Positions 57,347-64,000 of a stretch of 64,000 nt of DNA are shown here, in pieces (position 1 is the first letter of the stretch; the number at the start of each line of letters is the position of its first letter). Below the pieces are notes generated by a model that worked only from the letters and a program-made list of their open reading frames with translations, searched no databases and was not told the DNA's origin. Position numbers and translations under genes: made by a program. The stretch is from NCBI RefSeq assembly GCF_900105395.1, contig NZ_LT629775.1, positions 1,116,001-1,180,000 of the forward strand, read 5' to 3'. This DNA is from Streptomyces sp. TLI_053 (lineage in GTDB: Bacteria > Actinomycetota > Actinomycetes > Streptomycetales > Streptomycetaceae).

Positions 57347-58999
57347 TCAGGCGGACGCCGACCCCGCCAGCACCTCGTTGACCAGCTCGCGCGCCTCCTC
57401 CTGGACCCGGGCGAGGTGCTCGGGCCCCTGGAAGGACTCCGCGTAGATCTTGTACACGTCCTCGGTCCCGGACGGGCGGGCGGCGAACCACGCGTTCTCG
57501 GTGCACACCTTGATGCCGCCGATGGCCGCGCCGTTGCCCGGGGCCTCGGTGAGCACGGCGGTGACCGGCTCGCCCGCGAGGTCGCCGGCCTTGACCTGCT
57601 CGGCCGACAGGCGGGAGAGCAGCGCCTTCTGGTCGCGGTCGGCCGGGGCGTCCACCCGGGCGTAGGCGGGGGCGCCGAAGCGGTCCGTCAGGTCGCGGTA
57701 GTACTGGCTGGGGGTGCGGCCGGTGACGGCGGTGATCTCGGCGGCCAGCAGGGCGAGCAGGATGCCGTCCTTGTCCGTCGTCCACACCCCGCCGTCGCGC
57801 CGCAGGAAGGACGCGCCGGCCGACTCCTCGCCGCCGAAGGCGATCGAGCCCTCCAGCAGGCCCTCGACGAACCACTTGAAGCCCACCGGGACCTCGACCA
57901 GCTGGCGCTTCAGGTCGGCGGCGACCCGGTCGAGCATCGAGGAGGACACCAGTGTCTTGCCCACGGCGGCGTCGGCCGGCCAGTCGGCACGGTGGCGGTA
58001 GAGGTAGTCGACGGCGACCGCGAGGTAGTGGTTCGGGTTCATCAGGCCGCCGTCCGGGGTGACGATGCCGTGCCGGTCGGCGTCGGCGTCGTTGCCGGTG
58101 GCGATGTCGTACTCGTCGCGGCGGGCGATCAGCGAGGCCATCGCGGCGGGCGAGGAGCAGTCCATCCGGATCTTGCCGTCCCAGTCCAGCGTCATGAAGC
58201 GCCAGGTCGGGTCGGTGACCGGGTTGACCACGGTCAGGTCGAGGCGGTGGGTCTCGGCGATCCGGCCCCAGTAGGCGACGGAGGCACCGCCGAGCGGGTC
58301 GGCGCCGATCCGCAGGCCGGCCGCGCGGATCGCGTCCAGGTCGAGGACGGAGGCGAGGTCCTCGGTGTAGGAGGTGAGGTAGTCGTGGCGGCCGGTGGTC
58401 GCCGCGGCCAGGGCGCGCGCGTACGGCACCCGCTTGACGCCGCGCAGGCCCTCGCGGATCAGGGCGTTGGCGCGGTCCTGGATCCAGCCGGTGGCCAAGG
58501 AGCCGGCCGGGCCGCCGCTGGGCGGGTTGTACTTGAAGCCGCCGTCGCGGGGCGGGTTGTGGGACGGGGTGACGACGATGCCGTCCGCGAGCGACTGCGG
58601 GCTGCGGCGGTTGTGGGCGAGGATCGCGTGCGAGACGGCGGGGGTCGGGGTGTAGCCGTCGGCGCTGTCCAGCAGGACGGTCACGCCGTTGGCGGCCAGC
58701 ACCTCGACGGCGGTGGCGGCGGCCGGCTCGGACAGCGCGTGGGTGTCGGCGCCGAGGTACAGCGGACCGGTGATGCCCTCGATCGCCCGGTACTCGCAGA
58801 TCGCCTGGGTGGTGGCGGCGATGTGGTCCTCGTTGAAGGCCGCGTCCAGGGAGGAGCCGCGGTGGCCCGAGGTGCCGAACGCGACCCGCTGGCCCGGCTC
58901 CTCCGGGTCCGGGTGAAGCGTGTAGTAGGCCGTCACCAGCCTCGCGACGTCCACCAGGTCGCCCGCCTGCGCCGGCTGACCGGCCCGTGCGTGTGCCAT
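57347..58999 (-). CDS. pgm: Phosphoglucomutase (alpha-D-glucose phosphate-specific)
   Basis: A 550-residue phosphohexomutase that interconverts glucose 1-phosphate and glucose 6-phosphate. The N-terminus has [11 protein letters not shown], the catalytic serine is Ser146 in TPSHNP, the Mg-binding loop is [10 protein letters not shown] with Asp304, 306 and 308, the sugar-binding loop is GGEESAG, and the phosphate loop is [10 protein letters not shown]. Length fits the E. coli Pgm type. ATG 58999 follows GGGAGAAG. It feeds glycogen, trehalose and cell-wall precursor synthesis. Single-gene unit with the strong palindromic terminator downstream. Confidence 0.97.
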   Translation of the reverse strand: MAHARAGQPAQAGDLVDVARLVTAYYTLHPDPEEPGQRVAFGTSGHRGSSLDAAFNEDHIAATTQAICEYRAIEGITGPLYLGADTHALSEPAAATAVEVLAANGVTVLLDSADGYTPTPAVSHAILAHNRRSPQSLADGIVVTPSHNPPRDGGFKYNPPSGGPAGSLATGWIQDRANALIREGLRGVKRVPYARALAAATTGRHDYLTSYTEDLASVLDLDAIRAAGLRIGADPLGGASVAYWGRIAETHRLDLTVVNPVTDPTWRFMTLDWDGKIRMDCSSPAAMASLIARRDEYDIATGNDADADRHGIVTPDGGLMNPNHYLAVAVDYLYRHRADWPADAAVGKTLVSSSMLDRVAADLKRQLVEVPVGFKWFVEGLLEGSIAFGGEESAGASFLRRDGGVWTTDKDGILLALLAAEITAVTGRTPSQYYRDLTDRFGAPAYARVDAPADRDQKALLSRLSAEQVKAGDLAGEPVTAVLTEAPGNGAAIGGIKVCTENAWFAARPSGTEDVYKIYAESFQGPEHLARVQEEARELVNEVLAGSASA

Positions 59000-59223
59000 C
59001 GTCTTCTCCCACTGGAATGTCTCGCCGTGCGCCCGGCCCGCGGCCCGGCGCTTCTGTGCCCCGTGCTCACCGATCGTAGCCAGTGCACGACCGGTCTCCG
59101 AACCGGGGCGGCGAGGCACCCCGCCGTTTCCCCGCCGACACCGCGCGGGCGCCGCACCGACACCCGGACGATGCCGCGCGGACGGACGACCGACGCCGTA
59201 CGGGCGGAGCCGGGGCTGCTGCC

Positions 59224-59523
59224 TCAGCCGGGCAGCTGCTGCCGGTGGGGTTCCAGGACGGGGGCGACGACGGTGGCGAGGAACTCCGTGACGGTGTAGG
59301 TCGCCAGACCCTCGACGGCGAACGGGTCGGTGCGGACGAGCGCCTCGATCGCCGCCCGGTCCTCGCCCACGGCGAGGATGACGCCGCCGTCGCGCGGAAC
59401 CTTGCGCCCGGAGGCCAGGAAGGTCCCGTCCGCGTAGTGGCGGTTCAGCCAGTCCACGTGGTCGGGCAGGCGGGCGTCGATCCGGTCGAGCGGCACGGTG
59501 TACGGGAGTTCCAGGACGAACAT
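59224..59523 (-). CDS. YciI-like protein
   Basis: A 99-residue dimeric alpha/beta-barrel (ferredoxin-like) protein of the YciI family. The start [18 protein letters not shown], the [20 protein letters not shown] core with its conserved His and the [12 protein letters not shown] strand match the family. Close relatives include muconolactone-isomerase-like and other small enzymes, mostly of unknown function. Start ATG 59523. The tRNA terminator lies directly upstream, so its own promoter must be in or next to that hairpin. Confidence 0.88.
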   Translation of the reverse strand: MFVLELPYTVPLDRIDARLPDHVDWLNRHYADGTFLASGRKVPRDGGVILAVGEDRAAIEALVRTDPFAVEGLATYTVTEFLATVVAPVLEPHRQQLPG

Positions 59524-59544
59524 GGGCCCGAGCCTATCCGGGCA

Positions 59545-59581
59545 CCTGTTCGCCCGGGTGGGACGGACCCGGGCGAACAGG
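59545..59581 (-). terminator. Terminator of the tRNA-Tyr gene
   Basis: Perfect 15-bp arms (59545-59559 and 59567-59581) with a 7-nt loop, about 31 nt beyond the tRNA 3' end. This supports transcription of the tRNA as its own unit. Confidence 0.8.
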
Positions 59582-59612
59582 CTGCGGCAGGGGTGCCGCC
59601 GCGGTCCGAGGG

Positions 59613-59692
59613 TGGGCGAGGATGGATTCGAACCATCACAGCCGAAGCGGGGGCTTTACAGGCCCTTGGGCTCTCCCAGGCCCAGCTCGCCC
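59613..59692 (-). tRNA. tRNA-Tyr (anticodon GTA), atypical
   Basis: 80 nt on the minus strand. The acceptor stem GGGCGAG/CTCGCCC with A73 is perfect, the T arm GATGG-TTCGAAT-CCATC is canonical, and the D stem GGGC/GCCC encloses an 8-nt loop. The anticodon loop CTGTAAA gives GTA at 59659-59657; the variable region is long enough for class II. G1-C72 and A73 fit bacterial TyrRS. Unusual points: base 8 is C rather than T, the outermost anticodon-stem pair is A-C, the D loop is short, and CCA is not encoded. It may be a divergent second copy or a tRNA-like relic. Confidence 0.7.
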
Positions 59693-59896
59693 TCGGTCGT
59701 CGGGATCCGTTCCTTGCCGTTCCTGCCGTTCCTTGATCCCGACACCTCCACTCTCCCCCGGGGCACCGGTGCCGGACAACCGGGTTTCCGGCCACCGGAC
59801 ACCCGCTCCCGAACCGCTCCTGACGGCCGTCCGCCCTGGTCGCGGGCACGTCGGGCGGGTCCGACGGGTGTCCGGATCCCTACCCCTGACCCCCTA

Positions 59897-59912
59897 TGTG
59901 GTGTAGACCACT
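59897..59912. promoter_or_regulatory. DasR-like (dre) / GntR operator candidate
   Basis: On the minus strand AGTGGTCTACACCACA, a dyad GTGGT-N4-ACCAC, differs at two positions from the streptomycete dre consensus A(G/C)TGGTCTAGACCA(G/C)T. It lies 131 bp upstream of the FAD oxidoreductase gene and about 205 bp upstream of the tRNA gene. The rest of the 350-bp spacer 59693-60042 holds only the promoter noted below. Confidence 0.5.
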
Positions 59913-59976
59913 CTCCGCACTCCGGACGACTCGCACCGTCCGACCGGCCGTCACCGAACCGTTCCGCCCGCGACTG

Positions 59977-60005
59977 TTGCACGTGGGCGTACCGACTGCG
60001 ATACA
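59977..60005 (+). promoter_or_regulatory. Promoter of the FAD oxidoreductase gene
   Basis: TTGCAC (59977-59982), 17-bp spacer, GATACA (60000-60005). Predicted leader about 30 nt, with CGGAGAAA before the ATG. Confidence 0.65.
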
Positions 60006-60042
60006 ACACTGCTCATATGACGATTGATCGGAGAAATCTGGA

Positions 60043-61605
60043 ATGAGCAAGTCAGCTCTGCCCCGCCGCAGCGTGATCGTCGGTGCGGCGGCCACCGTCG
60101 TCGGCTGGAACACGGTGAGCCGCTCCTGGGCCGTGGCTCCCACCCCGGACGCCTCCCCGGACGCCTCCCCGGACGCCTCCCCCGGTGCCGAGGCCACCGC
60201 GGCCGGCGCCGACGCCGCCTCCGGCACCGACACCCTCGCGGCGCTGCCGCGGCTGGACGGCACCCTGGTCGCCGACGCCGCCACCCTGGCCCGGTTCGAC
60301 GGGGACTTCGGACACCTGGTGACCGCCGCCCCGCGCGCCGTGCTGCGGCCGGGCTCCGTGCGCGACGTCGCCACCCTGGTCGGCTTCGCCCGCCGTCACC
60401 GCATCCCGGTCGCGATGAACGGCCAGAGCGGCACCGGCGAGACGGCGGAGCTGGAGTCGCACTCCAGCTACGGCCAGGCCGGCGTGCGCGGCGGCGTGGC
60501 GATCGACTCCCGCGGACTGGACCGGATCATCCGGATCACCCCCGGTCGCGCCGTCGTGGAGGCCGGCGTCACCTGGGCGCAGCTGACGGACGCCGCGCTC
60601 GCCCAGGGCTGGATGCCGCCCTGCCTGACGGACTACCTGCACCTGTCGGTGGGCGGCACGCTGAGCGTCGGCGGCATCGGCGGCGGTGTGCAGCGCCACG
60701 GATTCCAGGTGGACACGGTCGAGTCGGTGGACGTCGTCACCGGCACCGGCGAGCTGGTGACCGCCTCGGCGAGCACCAACCGCGAGCTGTTCGAGGCCGT
60801 GCTCGGCGGCGGCGGGCAGGCCGGGCTGATCGTCCGCGCCACCCTGCGCCTGGTACGGGCCCGGGAGCGGGCGCTCGTCCTGAACCTGTTCTACGACGAC
60901 CTGGGCGCCTACCTCGCGGACCAGAAGAAGGTGATGCTGGAGCGGCGGTTCGACCTCCAGGTCGGCGACGTGTCGCGCGACGCGGCCGGGACCGGCTGGC
61001 GCTACAAGGTGGAGGGCGTCGTCCTCTACGACGGCGCCGCCGCGCCGGACCGGGCGAAGCTGGTGCGCGGCCTGCGCTGCGTCGCCGCCGAGACGACCTT
61101 CACCGACCAGACGGCGCGCGAGTATGCGTACCGGGTCGACGCCTTCGCCGGGTTCCTGAAGGGGGCCGGGCTCTGGTCGCAGCCCAAGCCCTGGATGAGC
61201 CTCTTCCTGCCCGCCTCGACCGCCGGGACCTTCACCCGCGAGGCCCTCGCCCTGCTGACGCCGGAGGACCTGGGCGCCGGCCTGCTGCTCTTCTACCCGT
61301 TCCGCACCGATGTGTTCACCCGTCCGATGACGGTGATGCCGGACGAGCCGGTCGGCTTCCACTTCGACCTGCTGTCCTTCCCGTTCCCGGGCGCCGACCA
61401 CGCCGCCGCGCTGCGGCGCAACCGCCGGCTGTACGACCGGGCGGTGCAGCTGGGCGGCAAGCGGTACCTGATCGGCGCGATCCCGGACGTCACGCACGCC
61501 GACTGGCGCCGCCACTACGGCAACCGGTGGGGGCGCGTGGTGGCGGCCAAGCACCGCTTCGACCCGGCCGGGATCCTCACCCCGGGCCAGGGCATCCACT
61601 CCTGA
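60043..61605 (+). CDS. Secreted FAD-dependent oxidoreductase (PCMH/BBE-like)
   Basis: A 520-residue exported flavoprotein. A twin-arginine-type signal (ALPRRSVIVGAAATVVGW) is followed by a DASP repeat linker. Then come the PCMH FAD-binding domain (RFDGDFGHLVTAAPRAVLRP; HLSVGGTLSVGGIGGGVQRHG) and the C-terminal half ending WGRVVAAKHRFDPAGILTPGQG, as in cytokinin-dehydrogenase- and sugar-oxidase-like proteins. The usual flavin-linking His in GRGHS is replaced: VAMNGQSGTGE, so FAD is probably held non-covalently or through another residue. Substrate unknown; the DasR-like site suggests an amino-sugar or chitin-related role, tentatively. Confidence 0.85.
   Translation: MSKSALPRRSVIVGAAATVVGWNTVSRSWAVAPTPDASPDASPDASPGAEATAAGADAASGTDTLAALPRLDGTLVADAATLARFDGDFGHLVTAAPRAVLRPGSVRDVATLVGFARRHRIPVAMNGQSGTGETAELESHSSYGQAGVRGGVAIDSRGLDRIIRITPGRAVVEAGVTWAQLTDAALAQGWMPPCLTDYLHLSVGGTLSVGGIGGGVQRHGFQVDTVESVDVVTGTGELVTASASTNRELFEAVLGGGGQAGLIVRATLRLVRARERALVLNLFYDDLGAYLADQKKVMLERRFDLQVGDVSRDAAGTGWRYKVEGVVLYDGAAAPDRAKLVRGLRCVAAETTFTDQTAREYAYRVDAFAGFLKGAGLWSQPKPWMSLFLPASTAGTFTREALALLTPEDLGAGLLLFYPFRTDVFTRPMTVMPDEPVGFHFDLLSFPFPGADHAAALRRNRRLYDRAVQLGGKRYLIGAIPDVTHADWRRHYGNRWGRVVAAKHRFDPAGILTPGQGIHS
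60145..60180 (+). repeat. Three perfect 12-bp repeats in the linker of the FAD enzyme
   Basis: CCGGACGCCTCC occurs three times and encodes the DASP repeat just after the signal peptide. Confidence 0.9.
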
Positions 61606-61617
61606 CACCACGACCCG

Positions 61618-61643
61618 CGCGACCCGCCCGTCCGGCGGGCGCG
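61618..61643. terminator. Terminator between the FAD enzyme and GNAT genes
   Basis: CGCG-A-CCCGCC pairs with GGCGGG-CGCG around a 5-nt loop, with one bulged A; it lies between convergent stops. Confidence 0.5.
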
Positions 61644-61692
61644 CGGGCCCACCGGGCCGGACCGCACTCCTCCGAGGTCGCAACACCTCGGC

Positions 61693-62112
61693 TCACACCA
61701 GCCGGTGCATCCCCACCGAGGCCGGAGCCGTGCCCACGAACCCGTACTGGGCGTACAGCCGGTGCGCCTCGCCGTCGGCGATCAGCGACACGTACGCGCC
61801 CTTCTCCGCGCGCCGCTCCAGCTCGGCGGTGAGCCGCGCCATGATCCGCTTGCCCAGCCCACGCCCCTGGTGCTCGGGCAGCACGCACACATCGACGATC
61901 TGGTAGATCACACCGCCGTCCCCGACGATCCGCCCCATCCCGACCGGCGCGCCCCCGTGCTCGACGGTCACCCCGAACCAGGTGTTCGGCAGGCCGGCGG
62001 CCACCGCCGCCGCGGGGCGGTCGCTCATCCCGGACGCCGTCCGCAGCCGCCGGAAGGTCGCCACGTCGGGTACACCGACCCGCACCTCGTAAGGGTCATT
62101 AACGGTATTCAT
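61693..62112 (-). CDS. GNAT-family N-acetyltransferase
   Basis: A 139-residue acetyltransferase. The acetyl-CoA pyrophosphate loop is seen as VCVLPEHQGRGLGKRIM (Q/R-x-x-G-x-G/A), preceded by the beta-4 strand region (IYQIVDV) and followed by SLIADGEAHRLYAQYGFV. The substrate is unknown. The ATG at 62112 sits in an unusually AT-rich patch (ATATATTACAGCATAC on the plus strand) with no ribosome-binding site, so the message may be leaderless with the patch serving as promoter. An alternative start is not evident. Confidence 0.9.
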   Translation of the reverse strand: MNTVNDPYEVRVGVPDVATFRRLRTASGMSDRPAAAVAAGLPNTWFGVTVEHGGAPVGMGRIVGDGGVIYQIVDVCVLPEHQGRGLGKRIMARLTAELERRAEKGAYVSLIADGEAHRLYAQYGFVGTAPASVGMHRLV

Positions 62113-62462
62113 ATATTACAGCATACCTGCCGGCCGTCCCGGTCCCGCTCCGCGGGTTCCCCATCGGGCAAGGAGGCGGGGACGGTGCAACCACGCGGGC
62201 GCCCCGGCGGGTCGTTCACGGGTATGAGCCCTCGCCACCACCTCCTCAGCAAGCTCGGCCCCACCCCGCTCCGGCGCGCCCTGGCCGCACTCCTCGCGTC
62301 CCCGGGGGCGGCCGCCGGCCCGCCTTCGCGGTCCGGCCGGACCGGCGCACCGGCCGGGGTCGCGGCACGGTAACCCCGCATCCTCGCAACCCGGCTTTCC
62401 CCGCGTCCACTTGGGACGACGGTGCGGGGCGGCCGGTGCACACCCCGCGTTACGGTGGGGCC
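62113..62462. other. 350-bp divergent spacer between GNAT and ArsR-like genes
   Basis: The AT-rich patch at 62110-62130 is the probable GNAT promoter. A 49-codon frame on the plus strand (ATG at 62224, start MSPRHHLLSKLG, stop near 62373) has high third-position G/C but no ribosome-binding site; I leave it as possible only. No operator was recognised. Confidence 0.4.
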
Positions 62463-62813
62463 ATGAGCTACCGCCACCCCGACCGCGAGCAGATCCGGAT
62501 CGAACACGTCCTGACGGCCCTCGGCAACCCCGTCCGCCTCTCCGCCGTCCGGGTCCTGAACGGCGGCGGCGCGCACAACTGCGGGAGCGTGCTCACCGCG
62601 ATCGGCATCACCGCCAAGTCGACGATGACCCACCACTGGCGGGTGCTGCGCGACAGCGGCGTCATCCACCAGCTGCCCTCCGGCCGGGAGAACCTCCTCC
62701 GGCTGCGCCGCGAGGACCTCGACGCCCGTTACCCCGGCCTGCTCGACGCCGTCCTCTCCGGCGCCCACGACGACGAGCGCCACGGCACCCCGGCCGACTC
62801 CCCGGCCGTCTGA
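62463..62813 (+). CDS. ArsR-like winged-helix transcriptional regulator
   Basis: A 116-residue regulator. After ALGNPVRLSAVRVL (typical ArsR/HxlR-like opening) comes the recognition region ITAKSTMTHHWRVLRDSGVIH, and then the wing LPSGRENLLRLRREDL. Two cysteines are absent from the metal-binding positions of true ArsR (only one Cys, in HNCGS), so a metal response is unlikely. Start ATG 62463 has GGTGGGG upstream. It faces the AhpD-like gene convergently and could control either neighbour; no operator was found. Confidence 0.88.
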   Translation: MSYRHPDREQIRIEHVLTALGNPVRLSAVRVLNGGGAHNCGSVLTAIGITAKSTMTHHWRVLRDSGVIHQLPSGRENLLRLRREDLDARYPGLLDAVLSGAHDDERHGTPADSPAV

Positions 62814-62831
62814 CTCTCCCCGGGCCGCCCA

Positions 62832-62866
62832 GCCCGGGCCGACGGTCCCCGCCGTCCGACCCGGGC
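62832..62866. terminator. Terminator between the ArsR-like and AhpD-like genes
   Basis: GCCCGGG / CCCGGGC outer stem and GACGG / CCGTC inner stem separated by a small internal loop, between convergent stops. Confidence 0.5.
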
Positions 62867-62878
62867 CGCTCCCCCGGC

Positions 62879-63334
62879 CTACCAGGTGTCCCCGGCGGGC
62901 TGGCGGGTGGTGGCGTTGATCCGGTTGAAGAAGTTGGTCAGGCTGATCCACAGCACCAGCGAGGCCAGCTGCTTCTCGTCGAAGTGCTCGGCGGCCGCGT
63001 TCCACACCTCGTCCGGCACCACGGCCCGGTCCGCGAGCCGCGTCACGTGCTCCGACAGCTCCAGCGCGGCCCGCTCGGCCTCGGTGAAGAACGGCGCCTC
63101 CCGCCACGCGGCCACCGCGTGCAGCCGCTCGTCGGTCTCCCCGTTCTTCTTCGCACTCGCGACGCCGCCCACCACGCAGTAGCTGCAGCCGTTGATCTGG
63201 CTCGCCCGCAGGTGCACCAGTTCCAGCACGCTCTCCGGCACGCCGCCCTTCTTCGCCGCCTTCACGACCCCGAGGATCGCCGGCATCGCCTCGGGAATCA
63301 CCACGGCCGGGTTCGCCATCCGCGCGTCGGTCAT
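62879..63334 (-). CDS. Carboxymuconolactone decarboxylase/AhpD-like protein
   Basis: A 151-residue helical protein of the CMD/AhpD family. The core ELVHLRASQINGCSYCVVGG contains the redox C-x-x-C (CSYC), but the His normally three residues after the second Cys (CxxCxxxH) is Gly here, so the usual proton relay is missing. WREAPFFTEAERAALELSEHVTRL and the C-terminal NFFNRINATT match the family. It may be an alkylhydroperoxidase-type reductase with altered activity. ATG 63334 with GAGGAC; a second in-frame Met lies five codons on. Confidence 0.88.
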   Translation of the reverse strand: MTDARMANPAVVIPEAMPAILGVVKAAKKGGVPESVLELVHLRASQINGCSYCVVGGVASAKKNGETDERLHAVAAWREAPFFTEAERAALELSEHVTRLADRAVVPDEVWNAAAEHFDEKQLASLVLWISLTNFFNRINATTRQPAGDTW

Positions 63335-63457
63335 GATCTGTCCTCTTTCCGTCCGTCCGGTTTCTCGTTCACTGCACTGACGCGCGCCGAGAGAGGAATG
63401 TGACAGCGTCGCCGTGTTCTCCTGCCACCGGCCTGCGGCCGCTGCGAGGATGCGCGC

Positions 63458-64000
63458 CATGAACGAGGACTCCGCAGCCGTCGCCGCGTACTGGGACGCG
63501 GCGGCGGCGGGCTTCGACGACGGACCCGATCACGGGCTGCGGGCCGAGCACGTCCGCTCGGCGTGGACCGCACGGTTGACGGCCTGGATGCCGTCGGGCC
63601 CGGCCGACGTGCTCGATGTCGGCTGCGGCACCGGCTCGCTGTCCCTGCTGCTGGCCGAGGCCGGTCACCGGGTCACCGGGGTGGACCTGTCGCCGGAAAT
63701 GGTCGCCCGGGCCCGCCGGAAACTGTTCGACGCAGGGCTCGCGGGCCGGTTCCTGGTCGGTGACGCGGCGGCCCCGCCCACCGGCGGGGCCGCCTTCGAC
63801 GTCGTACTCGCCCGCCACCTGCTCTGGACGCTGCCCGAGCCCCGGGCCGCCCTGCGGGAATGGGTGGCCCGACTGCGCCCCGGCGGCCGGCTGGTCCTGG
63901 TCGAGGGCCGCTGGGGCTCCGCCGGACCGTACGTGCCGGAAGCGGCACGCCACCCGTGGACCGGTGGTGTCGGCGCCCATGACCTGGCCACCGCCGTACG
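63458..64000 (+). CDS. Class I SAM-dependent methyltransferase, partial (cut by right edge)
   Basis: The first 181 codons of a methyltransferase; it continues beyond the window. An N-terminal helix (YWDAAAAGFDDGPDHGLR) is followed by the SAM-binding motif I VLDVGCGTGSLSLLLAE, motif II GVDLSPEMVARAR, the motif around VGDAAAPP, and FDVVLARHLLWTLPEP, the usual order of class I small-molecule methyltransferases (UbiE/type 11). Start ATG 63458; upstream CGAGGATGCGCGCC gives GAGG at a workable distance. Substrate unknown. Confidence 0.88.

Noticed and set aside
59820-59900. Second tRNA next to tRNA-Tyr
   Set aside because: No T-loop TTCGAAT or foldable cloverleaf; only a short dyad was found.

Overview
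The window is chromosomal DNA from a streptomycete-like actinomycete (Streptomyces or Kitasatospora type). The evidence is very high G+C with third codon positions almost always G or C, frequent GTG starts, GC-rich perfect hairpin terminators, and a typical streptomycete gene set: Tat/Sec-secreted enzymes, a two-HKD phospholipase D, an RHS toxin, NlpC/P60 and PASTA proteins. No rRNA operon, CRISPR array, transposase or integrase was seen. Both ends cut through genes: an NAD(P)-binding protein on the left and a methyltransferase on the right.

Layout. 1-3.7 kb: a PrmC-like methyltransferase, an 8-bp satellite, three very small secreted proteins and a DinB protein. 3.9-6.8 kb: pseudouridine catabolism (psuG-psuK) divergent from a LysR regulator. 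6.9-8.4 kb: a secreted subtilisin. 8.7-10.6 kb: a Crp/Fnr regulator translationally coupled to a degenerate nucleotidyl-cyclase-like protein with a 160-residue His-rich tail. 10.7-20.5 kb: a convergent eight-gene minus-strand operon encoding an Hsp70-like ATPase without a substrate-binding domain, three paralogous small GTPases, a proline-rich protein, two dynamin-like GTPases and a small acidic protein. Several of these genes overlap as ATGA. This module is the best candidate for an undescribed system.

20.9-31.2 kb: two phosphotransferases, a 44-codon gene, a secreted phospholipase D, a FabV-type enoyl reductase facing an AraC regulator, HtpG and a DMT-type membrane protein. 31.3-35.9 kb: three tandem paralogous secreted proteins, each with a conserved leader hairpin and a strong terminator; the first two also share an ECF-sigma-like promoter. 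36-41.3 kb: an NlpC/P60 hydrolase, a YVTN/IPT surface protein, and an alpha/beta hydrolase divergent from a TetR regulator with a clear operator.

41.4-51.8 kb: an unknown protein, a RibD-type reductase, and a 2512-residue RHS toxin followed by its probable immunity gene. 52-55.5 kb: a two-gene carbohydrate operon (lyase-like protein and PQQ-type sugar dehydrogenase) sharing a CBM35-like module, with a promoter and palindromic operator. 55.6-57.3 kb: a zinc-ribbon/PASTA membrane protein and an ABC-F remnant. 57.3-64 kb: phosphoglucomutase, a YciI-like protein, an unusual tRNA-Tyr, a FAD oxidoreductase behind a DasR-like site, a GNAT protein, an ArsR-like regulator, an AhpD-like protein and a partial methyltransferase.

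All functions are read from motifs by eye; no database search was run.
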